Part shown: positions 34,061 to 44,599 of the stretch, in pieces
Position numbering within the stretch: the stretch's first letter is position 1
Layout: every line of letters starts with the position of its first letter
From: Dichomitus squalens LYAD-421 SS1
Lineage: Eukaryota; Basidiomycota; Agaricomycetes; Polyporales; Polyporaceae
Direction of reading: 5' to 3'
Length of the DNA: 64,000 nucleotides
NCBI RefSeq assembly: GCF_000275845.1
Contig: NW_006766890.1
Span: 65,042-129,041 of the forward strand
The notes under the pieces: model-generated
Told to the model about the DNA's origin: nothing
The model's input: the letters and a program-made list of their open reading frames with translations, nothing else
Database searches by the model: none
Position numbers and translations under genes: made by a program

Positions 34061-35972
34061 TCACGTCAGATAGCGGAATCCTCTATCCTCTGCACCCTTC
34101 CGCCTCTCATCCTCGGCCAACTCCCGGTTCAGGCGTTCGAGGTACAGCTTGAAGATGTAGCACATCACAACCACGCAGCCTGCCGTCGTTATGCAAATCC
34201 CGCATGATTTGCGATAGGTCGGCCCCCATGTGCTTGGCCACACGTACCTGAAGACATCTGAGCTAAGAGCACCGCTCAAACAGCAAGAGAGGGGGACGCA
34301 CGATCCAGCCACATTCCCGAAAGATGAGAAGGCGTTGATGAAAGCCAGCGCTACCGCACGCTTGGACGGGGGGCGGGGGAACGAGTTGCTGATCCAAGTG
34401 GTGACAACGACATAGCCAGCGTACGACTGCGCCATGAGGAATCTGCACCGAGCCCTGATCGTCAGCGTGCATATGTCTGGCTGTCTCTGAGTAAGTGAGT
34501 TCTGACAACGAGACGTAGCGTGCAGCAGTGTTCATCGTGCACACAGCGATAACAAAGCCGACGATCCCGAAGAGGAGCGGTATTGTAGCATGGCAGAACC
34601 TCTCGCCTATCGCATCCGAATTCCTAGTCCAGCTCATGTCAGTCCCGAATCGCTGCCATTGAGAGGACTATTGGCGTACCTGCAGAGGGCGAATGTTATG
34701 ATCCCAGTCAAGATGAATGGTGGGGCGCAGAGGAGCAACGTGACGGTCGGATTGAAGCCCATCGTAGCACTCAGCGTGGGGAAGTATGTAGTGAAGCTCA
34801 AAGTGACGTTGAAGCTTGTCATCACCAGGGCCATCCACCATACCTTCCAGTCCCGCAGGGCCAGTCGCAGCCCGATCAAGTGCCCGCCCTCCTCGGTCTC
34901 GCCTTCGTCTCCTACGCCCGCGTCCTCTTCCATGCGCCTCATCGCTAGGCGGCGCTCCCCCTCGCTTAACCAGCGCGTAGTAGATGGGAAGTCGGGGAGG
35001 ATGAACATGGCGCAGAGGGCCACGAAGATGGTAAGCGAGCCCTCGATGTAGAAAAGCCACCGCCACGCGGCCTGTCCGAGCTTGCCGTCCATGCTGTCGA
35101 GAATACCTGAAGCCATGAGCGCGCCGAATGCGTTCGACGTGATGTTGCCGCAATACAGCAGAGCGATGCGCGTGCCCAGCTCATTGCGCTTGTACCATTT
35201 ACTGAGGAGAAATAGGGCGCCAGGAAAGAACACTGCTTCGACGAAGCCTAGGAAAAAGCGAGCGAGGAGTGCGCTGACGAAGCTACAGGGAAGAGAGGTG
35301 AGAAGCTTAAAGATAGGATTAATGCATATAAATAGATCCCTACTCTTTAGTGATTCCTTTGATGTCATGTTAGATTGGAACGGTGGCGGGGAAAGAAAGG
35401 ACGAACCTGTCAGGATGGAGATAATGCCCCAAATCACCATGCTGGTGGGCAGGTATATGGATGGCTTGCCGATATGGTTGAGAAACATATTCCTACAAAT
35501 ATAACACATTCAATCCGCGAGCCATTCCGTGGAATAGACGACTCACGAGGGTACTTGCATGATCATGTAACCGGCATATAGTATGGACAAGAGGGTCGCA
35601 AACTCTTGGCCTTGCAAACCCAGGTCCGTCTCTAGTCCCCGTAGCCGTGCTGCGCTGTGCACGTCCAAACATTGAGCTTCTGCTTCAAGTATGTCTTTCC
35701 TTCACGGGAGCCTACCCGATATTGTTACGATCCATCTGGGCATTGCACTGTCAGGTATACCAAAGGTGTCGGGCTGCGAGCAAACGTACGTAGTTCAGCA
35801 TATATATGACTATCAGAATAGACATGCGCGAGTCGATCTTGCGTAGGAGCTTGCGCTCTAGCTTCTGCCGTGCCTCACATCCACCAAATCCGGCGTCTTC
35901 GTCTTCTGCGGAGGTCAGCTCAACAAATATTTCGGTGACATCAATCAAGGATTCCGCCTTCGAGGGTGCCAT
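34061..35972 (-). CDS. MFS transporter, Dal5/Tna1-like ACS family (copy 1)
   Basis: This is a 12-helix major facilitator of the anion:cation symporter family (TC 2.A.1.14), whose fungal members import allantoate, nicotinate, biotin and similar anions. The substrate here is unknown. The first exon (ATG 35972) ends RKIDSRMSILIVIYMLNYV, then the tiny exon DRNNI. Then come LRGLETDLGLQGQEFATLLS, ILYAGYMIMQVPS, NMFLNHIGKPSIYLPTSM, and FVSALLARFFLGFVEAVFFP with GALFLLSKWYKRNELGTRIA, the MFS A-type loop. Further on, WRWLFYIEGSLTIFVALCAM, then NSDAIGERF and FLMAQSYAGYVVVTTWISNS, and the end ICITTAGCVVVMCYIFKLYL to stop at 34061. At least nine introns; I followed every exon and all junctions are in frame. 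First of four head-to-tail copies. Confidence 0.92.
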
Positions 35973-36063
35973 CATGCGCCTCTTCGATGGAAGATGGGGA
36001 CCCGCGATACAACTGATGGGCAGTGGCAAAAGCAGAGCAGAGCTGGGAACCTGGAGCCCATCC

Positions 36064-36114
36064 TTTATATTTATATGAGAATGGGTTGAACCTTGCGGTT
36101 CTTGTGATCACAAG
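36064..36114 (-). promoter_or_regulatory. Promoter elements of transporter copy 1
   Basis: TATAAA on the minus strand (36064-36069) lies 97 bases before the ATG. GCAAGGTTC (36088-36096, minus strand) is upstream of it, followed by the 14-base perfect palindrome CTTGTGATCACAAG at 36101-36114. The first two elements recur at the same spacing before copies 2 and 3, and the palindrome core recurs before copy 3. Confidence 0.65.
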
Positions 36115-36367
36115 GTTGAGGCAAAGAAGTAGCCTGCAGGCGCCCAGATATGAGGCTGAAACGTGTCTATGGCGAAGGCGTTATCCACAGTATCGAGACG
36201 TATGTCAGATTCTCGGAGAACGACTGGGATCCACTGAAATCAGGGGGTGTAGCACTCCCTGGATGATGTGGAACACCTGCAAGAGGCCGACGAATATCTG
36301 ACACGCTTCGGGCCCAGACGGACATTGATATCAGCCACGTTGATGTTGTACTACTATACTTACCTGC

Positions 36368-38282
36368 TCAAAGGAGATAGCGGAAGCCCTTTTCTTTCAC
36401 ACCCTTCTTAGCTTCCTCCCTTTCAAGTTCCCTGTTCAGGTGGGCGAGATGCAGCTTGAAGATGTAGCACATTGCAATCGTGCAGCCCGCAGTCGAGATG
36501 CATATAGCGTAAGACTTGCGGTATGTGGGGCCCCATGCGCTTGGCCAGACATACCTAGCTCACAGTTCAGGTTACGAATCAAAAGCAGGGAACGAAGGCA
36601 CTCACGAGCCAGCGATGTTCCCTAGCTGCGAGAATGCGTTCACGACCGCGAACACTACCGCTCGTTTTGATGGCGGCCGAGGAAAGGAGCTGCTGACCCA
36701 TGTATAGAGAACCACGAAGCCAGCGTATGACTGAGCCATCAGGAAACTATACGGTGCACCTTAGGCTGAGGACAGAGTATATGTGGTATCCCTTTAGATT
36801 ACTCACAGGGAGACGTATCTTGCGGCAGTGTTCATTGTGGACAGAGCGATCACAAAGCCAGCTACGCTGCCCAATATGGGCAGCGAGATATGATAGAACC
36901 TCTCGCCAGTTATATCAGAATGTCTGCAATTGCTTGCGGTCAGCGTCATACTCAGATACCATTGAGAGGACCGTTGGCGTACCTGGAGATGGCGAATGTT
37001 ATGATCACACCCAACATGAACGGTGGGGCACAGAGGAGCAACGTGACGGTCAAATTGAAGCCCATCGTAGCACTCAGCGTGGGGAAGTAAGCATTGAAGC
37101 TCAAGGCGACGTTGAAGCTTGTCGTCGCCAGGACCATCCACCATACCTTCCAGTCCCCCAGGGCTAGCCGCAATCCACCGGCGCGTGTGCCCTCCTCGGT
37201 CTCACCTTCGTCCCCTACGCCCACGTCCTCTTCCATGCGCGTCATCGCTAGGCGGCGCTCCTCTTCGCTCAACCAGCGCGTAGTGGATGGGAAGTTGGGG
37301 AGGATGAACATGGCGCAGAGGGCTACGAAGACGGTGAGCGAGCCCTCGATGTAGAAAAGCCACCGCCAGGCGGCCTGCCCGAGCTTGCCGTCCATCCCAT
37401 CGAGGATGCCTGAGGCCAAGAGCCCGCCAAAGGCGTTCGATAAGAATAACCCGCAGTACAGCAGTGCTATGCGTGTGCCGAGTTCGTTGCGCTTGTACCA
37501 CTTGCTGAGAAGAAAGAGGGCCCCGGGTGTAAAGGCTGCTTCGACGAAGCCTAAGAAGAAACGGGCGAGGAGCGCGCCGATGAAGCTACGAGGCAAAGAT
37601 AGTCATGAAGATGGAGCAACTCGAGTTAAAGGATAGGTTCTACTCTGTGGTGATTCCTGCGACGTTGTGTGAGATCAGACGAACTCGTAGTGAGAGGGTA
37701 GCACTGACCTGTCAAAATGGAGATCACGCCCCAGATGACCATGCACGTCGGCAGGTATAACGAAGGCTTTCCAAGACGATTGAGAACCATATTGCTGAAA
37801 AATACGACATGTTCAGTCACGGGGAGCATTCTGCGGTAGGGGATCACTCACGAGGGCACTTGCATTATCATATACCCAACATAGAGAATGGACAGGAGAG
37901 TCGCATATTCTTGGCCTTTCAATCCCAGATCAGCCTCCAATCCCCGCAGTCGTGCCGCACTGTGTACGATGATGCATTCAGGTTCACATGCGTCTTCGCT
38001 TCTGTGCGTCACTGAAGCTTACCCGATATTGTTACGATCCATCTGGGCGTCACAAAGTCAGAGATCCCAATGCAAATGGGCTGCAAGGACACGTACATAG
38101 TTCAAAGTATAGATGACTATGAGAACCGACATGCGCAAGTCGATCTTACGCACAAGCTGGCGTTCTAGCCTTTGCCGTGCCTCGTGTCCACCGAACTCGG
38201 CATCTCCGTCTTCTGCGTTCAGCTCATGATCTACGTCGCAATCAATGACATCAATTAGCGCAGCCACCTTGGAGGACGCCAT
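36368..38282 (-). CDS. MFS transporter, Dal5/Tna1-like ACS family (copy 2)
   Basis: A close paralogue of copy 1 with the same exon order and phases. The ATG at 38280-38282 opens a short cytosolic N-terminus with EFGGHEARQRLERQLVRKID. Later exons give NMVLNRLGKPSLYLPTCM, FIGALLARFFLGFVEAAFTP, GALFLLSKWYKRNELGTRIA, then LYCGLFLSNAFGGLLASGIL and WRWLFYIEGSLTVFVALCAM. The middle loop ends EEDVGVGDEGETEEGTRAGG, followed by WKVWWMVLATTSFNVALSFN and AYFPTLSATMGF. The end, RELEREEAKKGVKEKGFRYL, stops at 36368. DNA identity with copies 1 and 3 is visibly high across the central loop and helices 7-8. Intact. Substrate unknown. Confidence 0.92.
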
Positions 38283-38372
38283 GGCGTGTCGAGACGAAAA
38301 TGGTGAGCCGCGACACCACTGCGAAGCCGTGGCGAAGGAACACTGGCAGGGGAGGAAGCCTGAAGGCCGTCC

Positions 38373-38399
38373 TTTATAAGCGGATTGGCTGAACCTTGC
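38373..38399 (-). promoter_or_regulatory. Promoter elements of transporter copy 2
   Basis: TATAAA (minus strand, 38373-38378) sits 96 bases before the ATG, with GCAAGGTTC at 38391-38399 just upstream. The GTGATCAC palindrome found before copies 1 and 3 is absent here, replaced by GCGCCTTACGCGATAC-like sequence, a possible difference in control. Confidence 0.6.
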
Positions 38400-38690
38400 G
38401 GCCTTACGCGATACATAGAAGAAGCTTGCAGACGCCCCGACGTTCTGCAAGCTCCGATGTGATGCTGGTACGCGTCTAAGGCGCGGATGTTATCTGTAGC
38501 AGCCAGATGAATGTCAAAGGCTCGAATGACGGATAGAACCAAGTGTAAGCGATGTAGCCTTCTTGGAACAAAGTCTAGCATCTCATCAAAGGGAAGGTGA
38601 GTGGTGTTTTGCAAGCCCCAGGTTGGTCCTATGCAGCGGGCCTTCCATTGCATTCGTCGTCATACATACATACCGGCATTGTGACATCGC

Positions 38691-40591
38691 TCAAAGTAGA
38701 TAGCGGAAGCCCCTCTCCTTGACACCCTTCTCGGCTTCCTCTCCGTCTAGTTCCCTGTTCAGGCGGGCGAGATGCAGCTTGAACACGTAGCACATGACAA
38801 TCATGCAGCCCGCCGTCGAGATGCATATTGCGTAAGACTTGCGGTACGTTGGCCCCCATGCGCTAGGCCAAACGTACCTGATTTACATGTCAGTCAGCGA
38901 ATTGACAGCAGTACAGAAGCACTTACGAGCCAGCTATGCCACCCAGCTGTGAGAATGCGTTCACGAGCGCTAACGCTACCGCTCGTTTGGATGGCGGCCG
39001 AGGAAAGGAGTTGCTGACCCAGGTGAAGAGAACGGCGTAACCCGCACAGGATTGAGCCATCAGGAAGCTATACAGTGCAGTCCGGGCTGGTTGGTGAGTG
39101 TGTGCCTAAACGCTTTAGTTCACTCACAGGGAAACGTATCTCGCCGCGGTGTTCATCGTGCAGATAGCTATCACAGATCCGACGATACCGCCGAAGATGG
39201 GCACGGTGATATGATGGAATCTCTCGCCAGTCTTGTCGGAATGTCTGCCACTCATGGTCAATATCCTGCTCGACGCACTATGAGAGGACAGTTGGCGTAC
39301 CTGGAGACCGCGAATGCCACGATCAGAGTAATCACAAACGGCGGCGTGCAGAGGAGCAATGTGACGGTCGGCTTGAATCCCATTGTAGCACTCAGCGTGG
39401 GGAAGTACGCCATGCAGCTCAGAGAGATGTTGTAGTTAGTGATCAGCAGCGCCAGCCACCATACCTTCCAGTCCCGCAAGGCCTGTTGCAGCCCGGCCAA
39501 ATGTCCGCCCTCCTCGGTCTCGTCTTCGTCTCCTACGCCTGCGTCCTCTTCCATACGCCTCATAGCCAGGCTACGCTCCTCCTCGCTTAGCCAGGTCGTG
39601 GTGGATGGGAAGTCGGGGAGGATGAACATGGCGCAGAGGGCCACGAGGATGGTAAGCGAGCCATCGATGTAGAAAAGCCACCGCCACGCGGCTTGTCCGA
39701 GCTTGCCGTCCATCCCATCGAGGATGCCTGAGGCCACGAGTGCGCCAAAGGCGTTGGATATGAAGATCCCGTAGAACATGAGTGCAATGCGCCCGCCGAG
39801 TTCGCCGCGCTTGTACCACTTGCTGAGCAGGAAGAGGGTCCCTGGGAAGAAGGCAGCTTCAACGAAGCCGAGGAAGAAACGAGCGAGGAGAGCGCCGACG
39901 AAGCTGTACCGGAAAAAAATCAAAAGATTGCGCAATTCGAGGAGAGCGAAGGGCTCTACTCTTTGGTGATCCCTGTGACGTTGTGTTAGATCAGACGAAC
40001 TGGTAGTGAGAGGTGAGTACCGACCTGTTAAGATGTTGATCACGCCCCAGAGGGCCATAGCCGTCGGTAGATATATCGAAGGCTTGCCAAGACGATTGAG
40101 GAACATATTACTGAGGACATGACGGGTTCAACGGCTGGGAACGCTATGTGGCGGAGAACACTTACGACGGAACTTGCATGATCATGAAACCGACATATAG
40201 GATTGACAGAAGAGTAGCGTATTCTTGACCTTGCAAGCCTAGATCTGTCTCCAACCCGCGCTGTCGTGCCGCTCTGTGGATGATGATACGTCAAGGTTCA
40301 GTTGTGCCTTCGCTTCACGAGAACTTACGCTATATTGGTACGATCCATCTAGACATTACGAAGTTAGAGAGACCGATTCAGATGAGCTGCGAGTGGACGT
40401 ACAATGTTCAGGATAAACAGGATCACTAGGATCGACATGCGCAAGTCGATCTTGCGCACAAGCCTGCGTTCTAGCCTTCGACGCGCTTCATGCCCACCAT
40501 ATTCGGTGCCTCCGTCTTCAGACGTTAGATCGTGACCTACAACGGATGTCACGGTGACATCAATCAAGGATGCTGACTTTGAGGACGACAT
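38691..40591 (-). CDS. MFS transporter, Dal5/Tna1-like ACS family (copy 3)
   Basis: Third tandem paralogue. The ATG at 40589-40591 gives MSSSKSASLIDVTVTSVVG and a cytosolic EYGGHEARRRLERRLVRKID segment before helix 1. Later exons read NMFLNRLGKPSIYLPTAMAL, WGVINILTG, FVGALLARFFLGFVEAAFFP, GTLFLLSKWYKRGELGGRIA, LMFYGIFISNAFGALVASGI and WRWLFYIDGSLTILVALCAM. Then WKVWWLALLITNYNISLSCM and AYFPTLSATMGFKPTVTLLL follow, and the end EKGVKERGFRYLL stops at 38691. Note GGRIALMFYGIF in place of GTRIALLYCG in copy 1, in helix 4/5, and YNISLS in place of FNVTLS. Such pore-lining changes could alter substrate. Intact as far as I can read. Confidence 0.92.
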
Positions 40592-40684
40592 CGTGTGGCT
40601 AGATTTGTCGAGCATAGGGACCCTGCGACAACGACGAGGAGCTGTGGAGGATACACAATAAAGAGACGAGCATGGGGGCCATCC

Positions 40685-40726
40685 TTTATAGTGAGTTGGT
40701 GGAACCTTGCAGTTCTTGTGATCACA
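40685..40726 (-). promoter_or_regulatory. Promoter elements of transporter copy 3
   Basis: TATAAA (minus strand, 40685-40690) lies 99 bases before the ATG. GCAAGGTTC is at 40702-40710. The palindrome TGTGATCACA is at 40717-40726, the core of the 14-base palindrome before copy 1. Confidence 0.65.
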
Positions 40727-40984
40727 GAGTCAAGGCATAGAAGAAGTCCGCGGACGAGGGCCAGATGTAACGCCAGTACGCATCTCTGACAGGTCAGCGG
40801 CATCGCGGCGAACCTCGAAGGCTCGAATGACGACCAGGGGTCGAGTCTAAACCATGCCGCCTTCTGGAAACAAAAGTTTAGTGGCTCATCGAGGGGCCGG
40901 ACGATGTTGGGGGCAACAGGATGGACCCATGCAGGTAAACTTTCATAGCACTTATCGTACAAACATACCGGCACGTAACAGCGT

Positions 40985-42923
40985 TCAAAGTAGGTAGCGG
41001 AAGCCTGCCTTCTTGACACCCTTCTCGGCTTCATCCCCGTCTAGTGCCCTGTTCAGGTAGGCAAGGTGTAGTTTGAAGATATAGCACATGACAATCGTGC
41101 AGCCCGCCGTCGAGATGCATATAGCGTATGAGTTGCGGTAGGTGGGACCCCATGCGCTTGGCCAGACGTACCTGGCTTACAGTTCAACCAGAGAAGTCAC
41201 AGCAGAACAGAAGCACTTACGAGCCGGCCACGTTCCCCAGCTGCGAGAACGCGTTTACGAGAGCGACGGCCACTGCACGCTTCGAAGGTGGACGAGGAAA
41301 GGAGTTACTGACCCAGGTATAGAGTACGACGAAACCGGCGTAGGATTGAGCCATCAGGAAACTACATGGGGAAACCTGGCCTGAGTCACTGGGTACGCAG
41401 TATTGAAGTCGGCTTACGTACAGGGAAACGTATCTCGCCGCGGTGTCCATCGTGCAGATAGCAATCACAAAGCCGACGATACCACCGAAGATGGGCACGG
41501 TGATATGATAGAACCTCTCGCCAGTCTTGTCGGAATGTCTGCCACTCGTGGTCAGCATCCTGCTCGACACCACTCTCAAAGGACAGGCGACCTACCTGGA
41601 GACCGCGAATGCCATAATCGCAGTGAACACGAACGGCGGCGCGCATAGCAGCAGTGTGACTGTCGGATTGAAGCCCATGGTCGCGCTCAAGGTCGGGAAG
41701 TACGCGTTGAAACTCAATGCAACGACTTGGCTGGTCATCGCAAACGCCATCCACCACACCTTCCAGTCCTTGATGGCCAGCCATAGCCCAGCGCCATGGC
41801 CCCCCACCTCCGTCTCACCTTCGTCTCCAACCCCGGCATCTTCCTGCATTCGCTTCATTGCGAGCCTCCTTTCCTCATCAGTCAGCCACCGCGTTGTGGT
41901 GGGGAAGTCCGGGAGGATGAACATCGCGCATATAGCGACGAAGATCGTCAGTGCGCCCTCAATGTAGAACAGCCAACGCCACGCGGCGCGCCCGAGATCC
42001 CCGTTCATGTTGTCGAGGATCCCGGACGCGATGAGGGCGCCGAATGCATTGGAGATGATGTTGCCGCAGTAGAGGAGCGCCGTGCGCGTGCCGAGCTCGC
42101 TGCGCTTGTACCACTTGCTAAGCAGGAAGAGGGCTCCGGGGAAGAAGGCGGCTTCGACGAAGCCGAGAAAGAAGCGGGTGAGGAGCGCGCCGACGAAACT
42201 GGGGGATGAGCAGAGGGGCGATAAGGAGGAGATTTGTCGGACTGTCAGAAGAAGGGGGCAAAGATATCTACGGTTGGGCTCACTTGTTCGTAATGCCTGG
42301 AAGCCGAGCGAAGTTGGTAAGCAAGGGAGAAAAAGCTCAACGGCAGGAAGAGCCTACCCGTGAGGATGGAGATCGTGCCCCATACGATCATGCACGCTGG
42401 TAGGTATAGCGAAGGCTTTCCTATATGATTCAGCAGCATATTCCTGTCAAACATCAAGTTCTTGGCTGCCCGATTCCACAGTCACAAACGGGGTTCTTAC
42501 GAGGGTATCTGCATGAGAATATAGCCAACATAGAGAATGGACAGTAGAGTCGCAAATTCCTGGCCTTGCAGGTGCAGGTCTGTCTCGAATCCCCGCATCC
42601 TCGCTGCACTGTTGCCCCAATCAGCAGAGCTTGCATATAGTACAGCAGGAAGCGCACCCGGCATTATTACGGTCAACCTAGAGGAACAATCAATTGAGAA
42701 GTGCTTGGAACTGATACAGCGAACGCACATAATTGAGGATGTAGATGACGATCATGATAGACATCCTCAGGTCAATCTTCCTCAGCAGCTTTCGCTCGAG
42801 CCTCTGTCGGGCTTCTTGCCCGCCAAAGTCGGCATCGGAGTCGTCCAGGTCTGCAATCTGTACGCCTGCCTCGGATTGTCTCTTCTCGATATCAGCTGGG
42901 GAGGAGGTTTTCGAGGACGTCAT
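40985..42923 (-). CDS. MFS transporter, Dal5/Tna1-like ACS family (copy 4)
   Basis: Fourth copy, more diverged in DNA than copies 1-3. The ATG at 42921-42923 gives MTSSKTSSPADIEKRQSEAG, then DFGGQEARQRLERKLLRKID. Helix segments read MRGFETDLHLQGQEFATLLS and ILYVGYILMQIPS, NMLLNHIGKPSLYLPACM, FVGALLTRFFLGFVEAAFFP, GALFLLSKWYKRSELGTRTA and LLYCGNIISNAFGALIASGI. Then come DNMNGDLGRAAWRWLFYIEG, WKVWWMAFAMTSQVVALSFN and AYFPTLSATMGFNPTVTLLL; the end is EKGVKKAGFRYLL at 40985. A TATATAT tract (42998-43004) lies 81 bases upstream of the ATG, so the shared promoter of copies 1-3 is not kept. Intact. Divergent from the RING gene. Confidence 0.92.
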
Positions 42924-43546
42924 CGTGGGGACAAGCCTGAGGGAAGACCTCCGGGTCGTAGGATAGCGGACGAGGACAAGAACCACGGCATGGCAGAATA
43001 TATAGTGGCGGAGGCTGTTGGATGCCACAGACGGCTCATGGACGACGTTAGTGCCGCGCTTCTAGAGGTCACAAGGGCAGAGTTGACGTGGAGCTGCCGT
43101 CCCGGTAGGGCCAGAGACGGCATGACCATCAAGGTTCTGTGCTTGGCTCAATGCTATCAGAAGACTGGCGGGCATGCACTGGCCAACACTGACGGGTATC
43201 CGAACGGAGCCGCTGGTGGTACATACATAGTGGGAGTCGCAGAGAAGCTTGGTCGAGTTCCTTGCGGTCCGACGGACGCGCTGCTGTTGCCAAGCACGCG
43301 CACGTGACAAACGCGAACGTTGTTTACGCGTTGTGTCTCGGTTCCCGGCCAAGCGCCGGACCCCGCTCCTCTTCGCCGGACGGCCTCTCTTCCGGCTTCA
43401 ACCCGCTCCGTCGCCCAACTTCCCTTGCTCGACTGTCCTCCATGAGTTCATGACGCACTTTTGAGCGGTGCTACAGTCTATACTCTGCTTCACAACATAC
43501 TCTGTTGCTTACGACATCCCTTGGAACGCCCGAGCGTACAAGAGCC
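42924..43546. promoter_or_regulatory. Divergent promoter, transporter copy 4 and RING gene
   Basis: 623 bases hold both promoters. TATATAT at 42998-43004 serves copy 4. No further gene is recognised; a 256-codon plus-strand frame (42537-43307) overlaps copy 4 in antisense and lacks any domain. Confidence 0.5.
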
Positions 43547-44434
43547 ATGGACATTGCCGAGGCCCATCTCACCGTCCAAGAGCGCATACAGCTCGCCATT
43601 TCTCGATTACCTTCCCTTACAAAGGAGCAGATACCCACTGACGACCCATGTCCCATATGCCTCAACCCCTTTGATTCAATCCTGGATGGCAAGACGCGGG
43701 AAGAGCTCGGAGGGGACCCCGCCCCTGACTCCGACGACCTGGCTGGGGTCACCAAGCTGGTCGGTTGCGGACACATCTTCTGCAAAGCTTGGTAAGCGCC
43801 GTGTTAATTCCCTGCGCTGCCATGCGTGGTTGCTGAACGGAGTTGATCCGTAGTTTGGTGGAATGGATCCGCGGAAGGGTGAGTCGCAGCTGCAAGACAT
43901 CTTCCGAGTTTCTCGGAGTGCTCAGCCCGTCCTCAGCACGGCAGCTGCCCGTCGTGCAGGCGCATCTTCTCCAGCCTCAAGCCTCCGTCAGACTCGGACA
44001 ACGAGTCCTCTGACGGCGACTACGTTCCGGGCGACGACGAGGAAGATGATGAGGATGACGGGTTCTTCGACTCGGACGGCTTCATGGAGACTGACTCTGT
44101 CTTTGACGACATGGACATCGAGGATAGCATCTCTGTGGGTGCCGAGGCAGAGATGGATGCTGACGAAGATGATCTGTGGGAAGAAGAGGCGGCAAATGTC
44201 AGGATGGAGGATGAGAATTGGGGACTGAGCGACGGCGCGTCCGACAGCCTCTCGGAGGTGGAGGGTCTGACCATGAGCGGAGAGTTGCCGGAGACCGACG
44301 GTGAGCGACCCTTCACTGTGGAATGCCGCCATCGCATCTGACTAGGTAGTGAAGATGCGGCGGTGTATAGCGACAGAGGAGAGAGCTCCGGAAGCATCCA
44401 AGCTCCCCGGCATAGGTCCACTGCGCCGAAGTAA
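43547..44434 (+). CDS. RING-finger protein, probable E3 ubiquitin ligase
   Basis: Three introns break up a RING domain that no single frame shows. Exon 1 (ATG 43547) has DDPCPICLNPFDS and GCGHIFCKA. The next exon joins as CLVEWIRGR. A GTGAGT donor then jumps about 66 bases to HGSCPSCRRIFSSLKP. The assembled order is C-x2-C ... C-x-H-x2-C-x2-C ... C-x2-C, a C3HC4-type RING. The rest is acidic and unstructured (DGDYVPGDDEEDDEDDGF, MDADEDDLWEEEAANV), and a last exon ends STAPK with TAA at 44432-44434. RING E3s bring an E2 to a substrate; the substrate here is unknown. The frame opens upstream at 43505 only with TTG, so I use the ATG. Confidence 0.85.
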
Positions 44435-44599
44435 TAGGCCGCATATTCTGGATTCGCATCACATAATCATCCCTTCGTGCATGCACTTTGGTTTGTTGTA
44501 GTATAGACATGTGTATTTTCCTGATGTTCGTTCGGGTTATGATCTATAGCGCATAGCACAACAGTAATTATTCAATGCCTATCTCCATCATCCGCCTCA

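Noticed and set aside
42537..43307. 256-codon plus-strand open frame
   Set aside because: Lies antisense to transporter copy 4 and its promoter; no domain; explained by codon bias of the real gene.
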